DNA of 45,632 bases. It comes from Acidimicrobiales bacterium (lineage in GTDB: Bacteria > Actinomycetota > Acidimicrobiia > Acidimicrobiales > SZUA-35). The notes beneath the pieces were generated by a model. The model was not told the DNA's origin, did not search any database, and saw nothing but the letters and a program-made list of their open reading frames with translations. The translations under genes and the position numbers were made by a program. Shown one piece after another: positions 1 to 8,523 of the stretch; the first letter of the stretch is position 1, and each line of letters begins with the position of its first letter. The stretch covers positions 1 to 45,632 of the forward strand of contig JAHELU010000005.1 in NCBI GenBank assembly GCA_024644005.1, in the 5' to 3' direction.

Positions 1-261
1 CGACCGGGTCTCGTCGGCGAGCCTCGATCGACCGGTTCGACGGGGGGCGGCCACGGTGCCGACCGCGGCCAGCACGGTCAGCCCGAGCACGGTGAACAGC
101 AGCGAGGCGATCAGCGACCACCGGGGAGCCGCCCCCAGCCCACCGGGATCCGACCACAGGTTGCGGAGCCGGCCACCCCACACGAACAGCGTCCACAGGC
201 CGAGGGCAACGGGCAGGGCGAGCCGACCCGTGCGGTTGAATTCCGGGGAGAAGGCGGCCAC
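1..261 (-). CDS. Small membrane protein, N-terminal part only
   Basis: This reading frame starts at GTG (base 261) and stays open to the window edge, giving 87 residues of a longer protein. Two hydrophobic segments are visible, roughly residues 14-33 and 49-70 (for example LALPVALGLWTLFVWGG), followed by an Arg-rich stretch, so it is probably an inner-membrane protein. It is divergent from the acyl-CoA dehydrogenase at 359. I do not recognise the family, and the start is a choice made on the hydrophobicity pattern. Confidence 0.55.
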   Translation of the reverse strand, partial: MAAFSPEFNRTGRLALPVALGLWTLFVWGGRLRNLWSDPGGLGAAPRWSLIASLLFTVLGLTVLAAVGTVAAPRRTGRSRLADETRS

Positions 262-346
262 GGCCCCAGGATAGCGAGCCCCTCTCAGCCGGCCCCGATC
301 GGCCTGGCCGAGCGGTGGTGAATGGGTCTGGATCGTCGCCGCCAAC

Positions 347-352
347 TATCTT
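347..352 (+). promoter_or_regulatory. -10 box for leaderless acyl-CoA dehydrogenase mRNA
   Basis: TATCTT ends six bases before ATG 359. In actinobacteria this spacing puts the transcript start at or next to the start codon. No convincing -35 is visible. Confidence 0.5.
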
Positions 353-358
353 TTGCCC

Positions 359-1618
359 ATGGCCGACATCACCCTCGAAGAGTTCCGCCGGGAGTGCCTC
401 GACTTCCTGGAGGCCAACGCCAAGCTGAAGGCAGAAGTCACCGACTTCGTGTGGGGTGAGGGCCCGGACGACCCGTCGCTGTTCGAGACGGTCGACCGGG
501 AGAAGGAGCGGGGTGAGCTGGCCGAGGCCCAGGAGTGGCGGGCCAAGCGGTTCGACGCCGGCCTGGGGTGGATCACCGGCGACCCCGAGCTCGGTGGGCG
601 GGGCTTGACCCGACAGTTCGACCAGGCCTACGCCGAGCTGGAGAGTCGCTTCGACGTGCCGAACCAGAGCTTCTTCGGCATCGGCCTCGGCATGGTGGCG
701 CCCACCATCGCCGACCACGCCCGCCCCGAGGTTGCGGCCGAGATCCTCCCGAAGATGTACCGGGGCGACATCGTGGGCTGCCAGCTGTTCTCCGAGCCGG
801 GCGCCGGGTCCGACCTGGCCAGCTTGCAGATGCGGGCCGAACGGGACGGCGACGAGTGGGTCGTCACCGGCCAGAAGGTCTGGACCTCCGGCGCCCACTA
901 CGCCGACATCGGTGAGGTGATCTGCCGGACCGATCCCGATCTGCCGAAGCACAAGGGCCTGACCGGTTTCGTCGTCGACATGAAGGCCCCCGGGGTCGAG
1001 ATCAGGCCGCTGCGGCAGATGACCGGGGGGGCCAACTTCAACGAGGTCTTCTTCAACGAGGCCCGGGTCCCGGACTCCCACCGGCTCGGCGACGTGAACG
1101 ACGGCTGGCGGGTGGCGTTGACCACGCTCATGAACGAGCGGGCCTCGATCGGCGGCGGGACCAGCGCCAACGGTGGCTTCACCAGGCTTCGGGAGATGGT
1201 CCGCCACTTCGGCCTCGCCGACGATCCGCTGATCCGTCAGGACCTCGTGGACATCTACATCCGACACCAGGTGCTGCGCTACAACAACCAGCGGTCCGTG
1301 GCGGCCATGAAGCGGGGCGAGCTGCCCGGTCCCGAGATGTCGGGAGCCAAGCTGCTGCTGACCGAGAACATGCGGCGGACCTCGGCGTTCGTGTCACGGG
1401 TCCTCGGGCCGAAGCTCGCAGCCGACTCCGGCGAGTGGGGCACGTTCTCCTGGGCCGGCTACGTGCTCGGCATGCCTGGCATGGCGATCGCCGGCGGCTC
1501 GGACCAGGTGCTGCGGAACATCATGGGCGAACGGGTGCTAGGACTGCCGAAGGAACCCGGCATCGACACCACGAGCCCGTTCAAGGATCTGGCTGTCGGC
1601 ACCCGACGGGCCGACTGA
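359..1618 (+). CDS. Acyl-CoA dehydrogenase
   Basis: FAD-dependent alpha,beta-dehydrogenation of an acyl-CoA thioester (fatty acid, sterol side chain or amino-acid breakdown); 419 residues, normal for the family. The FAD and substrate motif LFSEPGAGSDLAS lies near residues 141-154 and GQKVWTSGAHYAD near 169-182. The C-terminus carries GGSDQVLRNIMGERVLGLP (about 378-397), where medium-chain enzymes have the catalytic Glu of YEGT; here that position is Gly. A Glu in LMNERAS (about 257-263) could serve as the base, as in isovaleryl-CoA dehydrogenase. ATG 359 is preferred over TTG 353 because of the -10 box six bases upstream. Natural substrate unknown. Confidence 0.93.
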   Translation: MADITLEEFRRECLDFLEANAKLKAEVTDFVWGEGPDDPSLFETVDREKERGELAEAQEWRAKRFDAGLGWITGDPELGGRGLTRQFDQAYAELESRFDVPNQSFFGIGLGMVAPTIADHARPEVAAEILPKMYRGDIVGCQLFSEPGAGSDLASLQMRAERDGDEWVVTGQKVWTSGAHYADIGEVICRTDPDLPKHKGLTGFVVDMKAPGVEIRPLRQMTGGANFNEVFFNEARVPDSHRLGDVNDGWRVALTTLMNERASIGGGTSANGGFTRLREMVRHFGLADDPLIRQDLVDIYIRHQVLRYNNQRSVAAMKRGELPGPEMSGAKLLLTENMRRTSAFVSRVLGPKLAADSGEWGTFSWAGYVLGMPGMAIAGGSDQVLRNIMGERVLGLPKEPGIDTTSPFKDLAVGTRRAD

Positions 1619-1676
1619 GGGCCGGGCCCCGACAGCCGAGGCGCCCGACCATGTCCGATCCCGTCGCCGCTGCTCC

Positions 1677-2918
1677 TCAGCCGAAGTGGGCCCCCAGGGA
1701 GGCCGCTGCGGCAGCCACCCCCGATTCCCCCATCGGGGCCCGCATGGCCACCAGGGCCGCCTCGATCGTGGCCAGCGTACCGAGCAGCATCGGCGGGTTG
1801 AGATACCCCATGTGACCGATCCGGAACGCCCGGCCGGCGAAGTCGCCGATCCCCAGGCCGAGGGTCAGTCCGGCGCTCTCGGCGCAGAGACGACGGATCT
1901 CCTCGGCGTCGATGTCGCCGGTGAGGATCGTGGTCACGGCAGTGGATCGGGCCGCCGGGTCGGCGATGTTGAAGCCGATACCCCCCTCGCTCGACCAGGC
2001 CTCGATCGCCGCCCAGACCGCCTCGGCCAGCAGTCGATGCCGTTCCCAGCGCGATTCCAGTCCCTCTTCGGCGATCATCGTCAGCGCCTCTTGGAGGCCG
2101 TAGAGGTGGGGCACGGGCGGTGTGCCGGAGTAGAGCTGATAGTGGGCGGTGGCATCGAGGCGGGAGGACCAGTCGAGGTAGCCGACCCTGATGTCGGACC
2201 GCTCGTGGGCGGCGATGGCCTTCGGGCCGGCCCACACGAACGACAGGCCGGGCGGGACCATCAGCCCCTTCTGGGACCCGGCGACCGTGACGTCGACCCC
2301 CCAGGCGTCCATCTCGTAGGGCTCGCAGCCGAGCGATGCGATGCAGTCGACCATGAACAGCGCAGGATGGCGGGTGTCGTCGAGCGCGCTCCGGATCGCC
2401 GCGATGTCGTTGCGGACCGAGGTGGCCGTATCGGTCTGGACGGCCAGTACCGCCCTGATCTCGTGACCGGGATCGTCGGCCAGCCGTTCCCGGACCGCAT
2501 CCGGATCGACCGGGAGGTCATCAGCCCCCGGGAGGACCTCGACCTTGACACCGGACAGGGCCGCCATCTCGCCCCAGATCACGGCGAACGATCCGGACTC
2601 GAGCGCCAGCACCTTGTCGCCTCGGGCCAGCGTGTTGGAGATCGCCATCTGCCACGCCCCGTGGCCGTTGGCGATGACCACGAACGGTCGACCGACGGTG
2701 GTCCTGGCGACGTCCGGCAGCCGCTCGAAGATCTCGTCGGACACCGTCACCAGATCGCCGGAGTAGATATCGGGCATCGGCCTGTGCATCGCCGAGAGCA
2801 CCCGCTCCGGGATGATCGACGGGCCGGGTATGGCCACCATGTCCCGACCGTGATTCAAGAGCCCGACCCGGTCCCCACCTGCCGGTGCCGGTCTCGGGTC
2901 GCAGTTCGACGTGGTCAT
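1677..2918 (-). CDS. Class V aminotransferase (alanine-glyoxylate / serine-pyruvate type)
   Basis: PLP-dependent transaminase of the fold-type I, class V group; 413 residues. The N-terminal signature MVAIPGPSIIPERVL and the PLP lysine in AGSQKGLMVPPG (about residue 215) are clear, with the upstream acidic motif VDCIASLGCEPYEMD. Sequence of this type usually means alanine:glyoxylate or serine:pyruvate exchange; the exact amino donor cannot be read. ATG 2918 is chosen because a TACAGT -10 box lies seven bases upstream; an internal ATG 26 codons later is the alternative. It converges with the acyl-CoA dehydrogenase and is divergent from the DUF2786-like gene. Confidence 0.9.
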   Translation of the reverse strand: MTTSNCDPRPAPAGGDRVGLLNHGRDMVAIPGPSIIPERVLSAMHRPMPDIYSGDLVTVSDEIFERLPDVARTTVGRPFVVIANGHGAWQMAISNTLARGDKVLALESGSFAVIWGEMAALSGVKVEVLPGADDLPVDPDAVRERLADDPGHEIRAVLAVQTDTATSVRNDIAAIRSALDDTRHPALFMVDCIASLGCEPYEMDAWGVDVTVAGSQKGLMVPPGLSFVWAGPKAIAAHERSDIRVGYLDWSSRLDATAHYQLYSGTPPVPHLYGLQEALTMIAEEGLESRWERHRLLAEAVWAAIEAWSSEGGIGFNIADPAARSTAVTTILTGDIDAEEIRRLCAESAGLTLGLGIGDFAGRAFRIGHMGYLNPPMLLGTLATIEAALVAMRAPMGESGVAAAAASLGAHFG

Positions 2919-2925
2919 GGAGTGA

Positions 2926-2931
2926 ACTGTA
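2926..2931 (-). promoter_or_regulatory. -10 box for class V aminotransferase
   Basis: On the minus strand TACAGT is followed by seven bases and ATG 2918, the leaderless arrangement repeated throughout this window. It supports the longer N-terminus. Confidence 0.5.
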
Positions 2932-3017
2932 GACCGGTCCTCGACCGGCCAACGCACCGGCGAGCGGCCCGCCACCCAGTCCCCCGGCCGGCGATCGTCG
3001 TCGACCATACTGGTCCG

Positions 3018-3659
3018 GTGTCGCGACAGAACGTGGTGGCCAAGGTGGCGGCCCTGCTGGCCAAGGCGGAGAGCACCGAGCACCGGCCGGAGCGCGAGGC
3101 CTTCCAGGCCAAGGCCCAGGCCCTCATCACCCGGTACCAGATCGAGGACGGCGAGCTCCACCGCAGCGGCGGACGGATGACGGAGCGCTCGGTCCCCATC
3201 GACCACTGGGGGAACGCCACGAGGGGTGTCGTGCACCTCTACGCCGGCGTGGCCGAGCTGAACCGCTGCTCGGTGGCCCATCGGACCGGACGGGGCTGGG
3301 CCAGGGTGGTGCTGTTCGGCGCCGATGTCGACGCCGAGCTGGTGTGCACCATGGTCGACCACCTGCTGCCCCAGCTCCGCCACGCCATCATCGACGACCG
3401 ACCGAGGTCGAGGATGAGCTACGCCATCGGCTGGGCCCACGAGGTGGTGGACCGGCTCCGGGTCGCCAGGGAGGGGGCGGCGGCCGAGTCGGACGCACTG
3501 GTACCCACCAATGCGGCGGCGGAGGAGGCACTGCGGTCGACCCACCGGCTGCGACCGGAGCGTCGGAGGCCGGTCGACGCCGCGGCGTTCGGCTCGGGGA
3601 TGCTGGCGGGCGAGCGAGCCGACCTCGGTCGACGAGGCCTCGACGGCGGCCGGCGCTGA
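3018..3659 (+). CDS. DUF2786-like protein
   Basis: 213 residues from GTG 3018. The first 45 residues (KVAALLAKAESTEHRPEREA then FQAKAQALITRYQIEDGEL) match the DUF2786 helical pattern of repeated K-ALLAKAEST and A--L--RY-I; function is not established for the family. The remainder is soluble, Arg-rich and charged, ending in RRGLDGGRR, which would suit nucleic-acid binding, but that is only inference. A CATACT -10 box six bases before GTG 3018 supports this start and a leaderless transcript. It is followed by osmC 43 bases later on the same strand. Confidence 0.75.
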   Translation: MSRQNVVAKVAALLAKAESTEHRPEREAFQAKAQALITRYQIEDGELHRSGGRMTERSVPIDHWGNATRGVVHLYAGVAELNRCSVAHRTGRGWARVVLFGADVDAELVCTMVDHLLPQLRHAIIDDRPRSRMSYAIGWAHEVVDRLRVAREGAAAESDALVPTNAAAEEALRSTHRLRPERRRPVDAAAFGSGMLAGERADLGRRGLDGGRR

Positions 3660-3702
3660 CGACCGACAGCTGACCGAGTGTGGAGCGCTGCGGTCGTGTT
3701 CA

Positions 3703-4140
3703 ATGGCGGGCATGGCTTCCATAACCGCGGAACTGATCGGCGACTACCGGGTGAACATCACCAACGGTGTGCACACCTGGCGGGCCGACGAACCGGTGGA
3801 CCTCGGCGGCGACAACACCGGCCCGAACCCCTACGATCTCCTGCTCGGTTCGCTGGCCGCCTGCACGTCGATCACCCTGGCGATGTACACCAGGCGCAAG
3901 GGCATCGCCATGACGTCGCTGTCGGTCGAGTACAGCTACGACCGGATCCATGCCGACGACTGCGAGAAGTGCGAGGAGGCCGACACCGGCATGATCGACC
4001 ACGTCACCTCTCGGATCTTCATCGACGGCGACTTCGACGAGGCCACCCGCAAGCGGCTGATCGAGATCGCCCAGCGGTGCCCGGTCCACAAGACCCTCGA
4101 GAACGGCATCGTGTTCGACGAGACCGTCTACGCCGGCTGA
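3703..4140 (+). CDS. OsmC family peroxiredoxin-like protein
   Basis: 145 residues; family members reduce organic or fatty-acid hydroperoxides with two redox cysteines. Both are present: Cys54 in GSLAACTSIT and Cys126 in QRCPVHKTL. A second cysteine pair, DDCEKCEEAD (87 and 90), lies in the loop between them; I have seen this in related actinobacterial OsmC proteins and it could bind metal. ATG 3712 (MASITAEL) is an equally possible start three codons in. The stop overlaps the 3' end of the convergent rnhB by 13 bases. Confidence 0.88.
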   Translation: MAGMASITAELIGDYRVNITNGVHTWRADEPVDLGGDNTGPNPYDLLLGSLAACTSITLAMYTRRKGIAMTSLSVEYSYDRIHADDCEKCEEADTGMIDHVTSRIFIDGDFDEATRKRLIEIAQRCPVHKTLENGIVFDETVYAG

Positions 4141-4865
4141 GGTCCCCGTCGGCCGGTCGAGCCGGGGTCGAACAGCTGGATCTGGCCGCCGGGTGGGAGG
4201 CGACGGATCGCCGTCCACGGTAGCGAGTCCATGAACACCCACGATCGGCGGTGGATGGCCGTCGGCCCGTAGCCCTGGAGCGCGATCTTGTGGCGAGGGC
4301 AGGGGTAGCCCTTGTTGAGCTCGAAGTCGAAGCCCGGGTAGAGCTCCGCCTGCTCCCGCATGTGGCGATCCCTGACCACCTTGGCCACGATGGACGCGGC
4401 GGCGATCGACAGGCACCGGGCATCGCCCCTCACCAGTTTCCTCGTGACCGGGTGGCCGACGAAATCCCACTTGCCGTCGAGCACCACGGCGTCCGGCACG
4501 ACGCCGAGGCCATCGATGGCCCGCTTGGCTGCCAATCGCTGGGCGGCCGACATGCCGAGCCGATCACATTCCTGATAGCTGGCGTGGCCGACGGACCAGG
4601 CCTCGCACCAGTCCGTGATTCGGTCGAAGAGCGCCTCCCGCTCTGCCTCGGTCAGCTGCTTGGAGTCCCGGAGCTTGTAGAGCCGGCGGTCCTTCGGGAC
4701 GACGACGGCACCGATCGTGAGCGGCCCGGCCCACGAGCCTCGCCCGACCTCGTCCACACCGACGACGGTGTCGAGCCCTCGGCCCCAGAGGGCCCGCTCC
4801 TCGGCGAGGCCGGGGGGTTTGACCTTCAACGCCTTGCGCAGTTTTGGCACCGTGGCCGTCGCCAT
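4128..4865 (-). CDS. rnhB: Ribonuclease HII
   Basis: Endonuclease that nicks the RNA strand of RNA-DNA hybrids and single ribonucleotides in DNA; 245 residues. The acidic metal-binding residues Asp38 and Glu39 lie in GVDEVGRGSWAGP, followed by DSKQLTEAERE, the third Asp in DARCLSIAAASIVAKVVRD (about residue 130-148) and the closing PRHKIALQGYGPT. The roughly 30-residue N-terminal extension before the catalytic core is typical of actinobacterial versions. ATG 4865 is chosen over the upstream TTG because TAGCTT sits eight bases before it. Convergent with osmC. Confidence 0.95.
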   Translation of the reverse strand: MATATVPKLRKALKVKPPGLAEERALWGRGLDTVVGVDEVGRGSWAGPLTIGAVVVPKDRRLYKLRDSKQLTEAEREALFDRITDWCEAWSVGHASYQECDRLGMSAAQRLAAKRAIDGLGVVPDAVVLDGKWDFVGHPVTRKLVRGDARCLSIAAASIVAKVVRDRHMREQAELYPGFDFELNKGYPCPRHKIALQGYGPTAIHRRSWVFMDSLPWTAIRRLPPGGQIQLFDPGSTGRRGPQPA

Positions 4866-4922
4866 GACCCTCGAAGCTAGCACCGGGCACCGGCGGGCGG
4901 CGACGACCCGGCGGGAGTGAGC

Positions 4923-6686
4923 TCAGGTGAAGCTGTCGCCGGGCTCGGGGGCGGCCGGCAGATCGGTGGCGGTCCCGGCGAGGAGGGCCTCCCCGGTCGG
5001 CTCGCTGGTTAGCCACCGTGGATCGAGGCCGGGGCAGGTGAGGGTGGTCGGCCCGAATCGGTCGGCCATCGCTGCCGGACGGGCGTCGACCACGTCCCAG
5101 AGCAGTGCGGGACGGAAGCCGTGCCAGCGGAGGGCGAACGAGACCAGGACCCCGGCAACGGGAGCCCGGTGGACCTCCACCGAGCCGCCCCGCCAAGCCG
5201 CCGGGAACCGGGGCAGGAGCTCGATGGTGGCCCCCCTGCCCGGATCGGCGGGACGGAGCAGTTGGTCACGGGCCGCCAGCCAGAACCTGGCCGCCATCGC
5301 CGCACTGTCCACAGGCGGGCGATCGACCACTCCGGCACCCGTCGGGTCGCCGGGCTGGCCGGGATCGTTCCATCGCCTGGCCGGGGCGGCGGTCGCGGCC
5401 AGCGCAGTGACCGCCGCCAGGTCGGCGGTCGACCGGAACCGGTCGGGAGCGACGTCGGGCCGCAACCCCTCGGCCGCCTCCGGCTGGGCCGTGCGATCGG
5501 CCAGCACGGCGAGGGCCAGCCGGGCCAGCCCGCCGGCCCCACGATCGCCGGACCGCTCGACGAGATGGGTCAACTGGGTCAAGGGCTCGAGCAGTCGCTC
5601 GTCGAGGACGCCGTCCCCGAGGCACTGGGCGGCAAGCGCCAGCCCCCAGGCGACGCTGGCCGCCGCGGTCGGCCCCGAGGCGCTCGCCGGCAGATCGGTC
5701 GGGAACGAGCCGGCGAACCGCTCGACGCTCCGGCGGCACTCCGATCGATGGCCACCGGCGGCCAGGCCCTCCAGGATCATCCCGGCCCCTGGCCGCAGGC
5801 ACTCGACGGCCGCCGGGAGGTCGCTCGCCGCCAGTACCAGCCGGGCCCTGGCCGCTCCGGCGAGGGCGCTCAACCCGTCGTCCGGGAACTCGTAGGCGGA
5901 GGCTCGATCGATCACGGCGGTCCAGCCCCGGGCCGCAGCCCCGGCATCCGGCAGGCTGTCGAGCGGGGGCGGCGCCACCGATGGCGCTCCGGGTGTCGGG
6001 GTGATCACGGCGAACCGCAGCGATGTCCGGTGCGGCAACGGGTAGAGACAGGCGGCGTTGCCGCCAGGGTCCCGGATGGGCCGGGTCCACACCAGCGGGC
6101 CACCCATCCGGATCGTCTCCAACAGGTCGCGGTCGGTGACGGCTCCGGCTTCGTTCGGCCGTCGGGGCAGCAGCAGCCGTAGCTCGCCGTCGACGATCAC
6201 CGAGGCCGCGTTCGACAGCTCGAACGTCGGTGTGTGACCCCGACCGGTCGTGCGGTGTCCGGCCGCATCGCCGTCGACCGTGTAGGGCCGGATGGCGAGG
6301 GCCAGGGCCACCGGAACCGGCGAGTCGTTCCTGATCTCGATCACCGTGGCCGTGCCGGTGGAGAAGACCACCGGATGGACGGTGTGGACCACGTCCCCGG
6401 ACGGGACCCGTAGCGACGTCTCGATGATCGGGCCGTGGCCGATCCGGCGCTGGCGGATCGAGGCCTCTCTTGCCGGGAGGTGCCAACGATCGTCGGCCCC
6501 TATCCACCAGTCGAGCGACCAGCCGGCCCCGTGGGGCGTGACGAGGCCGCCGCCGTCGACCCGGGCCGGGGCGATCCCGTCGACCCCGGCCACCAGCGTG
6601 GAGCCGGCATCGGTGGGGCGCTCGACCGAGCGCGGTCCGAGGATCAGCGAATCGAGCGTCGTCGACTGTCCTTCGGGCGGCTCCAC
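4923..6686 (-). CDS. Large conserved hypothetical, possibly glycosidase-like
   Basis: 587 residues starting at GTG 6686; TATCTT on the minus strand six bases upstream fixes this start. The N-terminal 230 residues are beta-rich (WSLDWWIGADDRWHLP, ATVIEIRNDSPVPVALALAIRPY) and look like the domain that precedes an (alpha/alpha)6 barrel in amylo-alpha-1,6-glucosidase or GH15-type proteins. The second half is helical and Ala-rich with Trp-containing loops (RWNDPGQPGDPTG, LLPRFPAAWRGGSVEVHRAP). I cannot point to a catalytic acid pair, so the enzymatic assignment is only structural resemblance. It is read toward rnhB. Confidence 0.75.
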   Translation of the reverse strand: MEPPEGQSTTLDSLILGPRSVERPTDAGSTLVAGVDGIAPARVDGGGLVTPHGAGWSLDWWIGADDRWHLPAREASIRQRRIGHGPIIETSLRVPSGDVVHTVHPVVFSTGTATVIEIRNDSPVPVALALAIRPYTVDGDAAGHRTTGRGHTPTFELSNAASVIVDGELRLLLPRRPNEAGAVTDRDLLETIRMGGPLVWTRPIRDPGGNAACLYPLPHRTSLRFAVITPTPGAPSVAPPPLDSLPDAGAAARGWTAVIDRASAYEFPDDGLSALAGAARARLVLAASDLPAAVECLRPGAGMILEGLAAGGHRSECRRSVERFAGSFPTDLPASASGPTAAASVAWGLALAAQCLGDGVLDERLLEPLTQLTHLVERSGDRGAGGLARLALAVLADRTAQPEAAEGLRPDVAPDRFRSTADLAAVTALAATAAPARRWNDPGQPGDPTGAGVVDRPPVDSAAMAARFWLAARDQLLRPADPGRGATIELLPRFPAAWRGGSVEVHRAPVAGVLVSFALRWHGFRPALLWDVVDARPAAMADRFGPTTLTCPGLDPRWLTSEPTGEALLAGTATDLPAAPEPGDSFT

Positions 6687-6692
6687 GGCTCG

Positions 6693-6698
6693 AAGATA
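6693..6698 (-). promoter_or_regulatory. -10 box for the GTG 6686 gene
   Basis: Minus-strand TATCTT, six bases before GTG 6686; identical hexamer and spacing to the acyl-CoA dehydrogenase promoter at 347-352. Confidence 0.5.
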
Positions 6699-6754
6699 GC
6701 GAGGCCGCCGGTCCGTGCCCGCCATCGGAGCGGCCGGCGACCGTCGCCCCGGCG

Positions 6755-7783
6755 CTATCGGGCCGGCCCTGGCCGGTGGTACTGCTCGTGCCCCAGCCGG
6801 CCTCGGAGCAGGGATTCCTGGGCGAAGTTGGGGTCCTTGCCCTCCCAGCAGACCGCGTACACCTGGTCGGCGATCGGCATGAACACCTCGTACTGCCGGG
6901 ACAGCTCGTGGACGACCTTGGCGGCCTTGACCCCTTCGGCCACCTGATCCATCTCCTCGAGGATCGTCTGCAGCGGCACCCCTTGGCCGAGACGCCGGCC
7001 GACGCTGGAGTTGCGGCTCTGGGGGCTGATGCAGGTGGCGAGCAGGTCGCCCATGCCGGTGAGACCGGCGAGGGTCAGCGGCTCGCCCCCCATCGCGGTC
7101 CCGAGCTCGATCAGCTCCGCCAGCCCCCGCGTTATCAGCGCGGAGCGGGCGTTGTCGCCCAGGTCGCGACCCTCGACCGTGCCGGCCGCGATGGCGTAGA
7201 CGTTCTTCAGCGCCCCACCCAGCTCGCAACCGACGACGTCGTGGTGGCTGAAGACCCGGAACGTCGGGGTGCTGAACACATCCTGGAGCCGGGCTGCGAT
7301 GTGCTGATCCGACAGGGCAACCACTGCGGCCGCCGGTTGATCGGCCATGACCTCCCTGGCCAGGTTGGGGCCGGTCAGGACCCCGACCGGTCGGCCGGGG
7401 AGCAGTTCCTCGGCGATCTGGGTCATCCGGAGCTTCGTCTCCGGCTCGAACCCCTTGGCCAGGCTGAGGACCGGGACCCAGGGCCGCAGGTTCGGGGCGA
7501 CCGTCTCACAGGTCTGGCGGAACGCCCCGGTCGGGACGCCGAGCACCAGCAGGTCGGTTTCGCCGACCGCAGCGTCGAGGTGGTCGGTGGCCACGAGGTT
7601 CGGATGCAGCTCGAGGTCCGGCAGGTACCGGGGGTTGCGGTTGGCCTCGTTGACGGCGGCCACGGTCTCGCTGTCGCGGGCCCAGAGGGTGGTCGGGCCG
7701 TTGTGGGCCGCGAGATGGGCGACGGTCGTGCCCCACGACCCCCCACCAACCACCAGGACCCTCAGACCCGACCCGTCGCTCAC
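6755..7783 (-). CDS. gpsA: NAD(P)H-dependent glycerol-3-phosphate dehydrogenase
   Basis: Reduces dihydroxyacetone phosphate to sn-glycerol 3-phosphate for phospholipid synthesis; 342 residues, the normal size. The dinucleotide-binding loop GGGSWGTT is at residues 13-20, KGFEPETKLRMTQI and TGPNLAREV mark the cofactor and substrate region, and the catalytic-lysine helix reads GGALKNVYAIAAG. The C-terminal VPLQTILEEMDQVAEGVKAA is also typical. GTG 7783 follows CACTAT by six bases, so the mRNA is probably leaderless. Transcribed divergently from the cofC operon. Confidence 0.96.
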   Translation of the reverse strand: MSDGSGLRVLVVGGGSWGTTVAHLAAHNGPTTLWARDSETVAAVNEANRNPRYLPDLELHPNLVATDHLDAAVGETDLLVLGVPTGAFRQTCETVAPNLRPWVPVLSLAKGFEPETKLRMTQIAEELLPGRPVGVLTGPNLAREVMADQPAAAVVALSDQHIAARLQDVFSTPTFRVFSHHDVVGCELGGALKNVYAIAAGTVEGRDLGDNARSALITRGLAELIELGTAMGGEPLTLAGLTGMGDLLATCISPQSRNSSVGRRLGQGVPLQTILEEMDQVAEGVKAAKVVHELSRQYEVFMPIADQVYAVCWEGKDPNFAQESLLRGRLGHEQYHRPGPAR

Positions 7784-7789
7784 CGATCC

Positions 7790-7795
7790 ATAGTG
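7790..7795 (-). promoter_or_regulatory. -10 box for gpsA
   Basis: Minus-strand CACTAT, six bases before GTG 7783, matching the xAnnnT plus 6 pattern of neighbouring leaderless genes. Confidence 0.45.
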
Positions 7796-7862
7796 GCACG
7801 GATCGGGCCGGTCACGCGATCCGATGGACCGGGCCCCGCTCGATGGCCACGGTGGCGACCGG

Positions 7863-7868
7863 TAGCAT
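7863..7868 (+). promoter_or_regulatory. -10 box upstream of the cofC leader ORF
   Basis: TAGCAT is five bases before GTG 7874 and eleven before ATG 7880, so the likely transcript would begin at or just before the short leader ORF rather than at cofC itself. Confidence 0.4.
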
Positions 7869-7873
7869 CGTCG

Positions 7874-7927
7874 GTGGCCATGACCTCGACCCGACCGATC
7901 CCTTCCCCGGCGGAGCGAATCCGGTGA
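7874..7927 (+). CDS. Putative 17-residue leader ORF coupled to cofC
   Basis: GTG 7874 (or ATG 7880) opens an ORF encoding VAMTSTRPIPSPAERIR whose TGA stop (7925-7927) overlaps the GTG start of cofC (7924-7926). A GGAG ribosome site for cofC (7912-7915) lies inside it. A ribosome finishing this ORF would be placed exactly on the cofC start, suggesting translational coupling. The peptide has no recognisable motif, and the ORF may be fortuitous. Confidence 0.35.
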   Translation: MAMTSTRPIPSPAERIR

Positions 7928-8523
7928 GCCCCGAAACGACCGCGGTCATCGTCCCGGTGAAGTCGTTCGACCTGGCGAAGGAGCGGCTGGCGGCGACGCT
8001 CGGGCCGGAGGAGCGGTCCCGGCTGGCCCGCTCGATGGCGGCCGGGGTCGTGGCCGCCGCCACGCCGCTACCGGCGTTCGTCGTGTGCGGATCGCCTGAG
8101 GTCGCGGCATGGGCGGTCGAGGTGGGAGCCGGCGTCATCTGGTACGAGCCGCCCGGCCTCAACCGCTCGATCACCCACGCCGTCGGAGTGCTGGCTGGCG
8201 AAGGCTACCGGCGGGCCATCATCGCCCACGGCGACCTGCCGCTCGCCACGACGCTGGCCTGGGTCGCCGACTTCGACGGCGTCACGATCGTGCCGGACCG
8301 CCGGGGCGACGGGACGAACGTGATGGCCCTGCCGCTCGGCACCGACTTCCGGTTCCGCTACGGCCCGGGCTCGGCAGAAGCCCACCGGGTCGAGGCGGAT
8401 CGGGTCGGGCTCGCCGTCCGGTCCGTCGTCGACGAGGCTCTGGGGTGGGACGTCGACACCCCGGGCGACCTCTCGGACCTACCGGTGGAAGCCCCGCTCC
8501 ACGGCGACGGGAACGACCGATGA
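7924..8523 (+). CDS. cofC: Phosphoenolpyruvate / 2-phospholactate guanylyltransferase
   Basis: Nucleotidyltransferase of coenzyme F420 synthesis (CofC/FbiD) that activates a three-carbon phosphate with GTP; 199 residues. The N-terminus TTAVIVPVKSFDLAKERLA is the family signature, followed by AHGDLPLA (metal-binding Asp) and TIVPDRRGDGTNVMALPL, with HRVEADRVGLAV near the end. GTG 7924 is preferred to an in-frame upstream ATG because conservation begins here and GGAG lies eight bases upstream. First full gene of a tightly overlapping operon with the deacetylase and DUF429 genes. No other F420 gene is in the window. Confidence 0.92.
   Translation: MSPETTAVIVPVKSFDLAKERLAATLGPEERSRLARSMAAGVVAAATPLPAFVVCGSPEVAAWAVEVGAGVIWYEPPGLNRSITHAVGVLAGEGYRRAIIAHGDLPLATTLAWVADFDGVTIVPDRRGDGTNVMALPLGTDFRFRYGPGSAEAHRVEADRVGLAVRSVVDEALGWDVDTPGDLSDLPVEAPLHGDGNDR

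Noticed and set aside
1459-2235. Long Arg-rich minus-strand ORF overlapping the acyl-CoA dehydrogenase and aminotransferase
   Set aside because: It is the shadow frame of GC-rich genes: no family sequence, no ribosome site, and it contradicts two clear coding frames.
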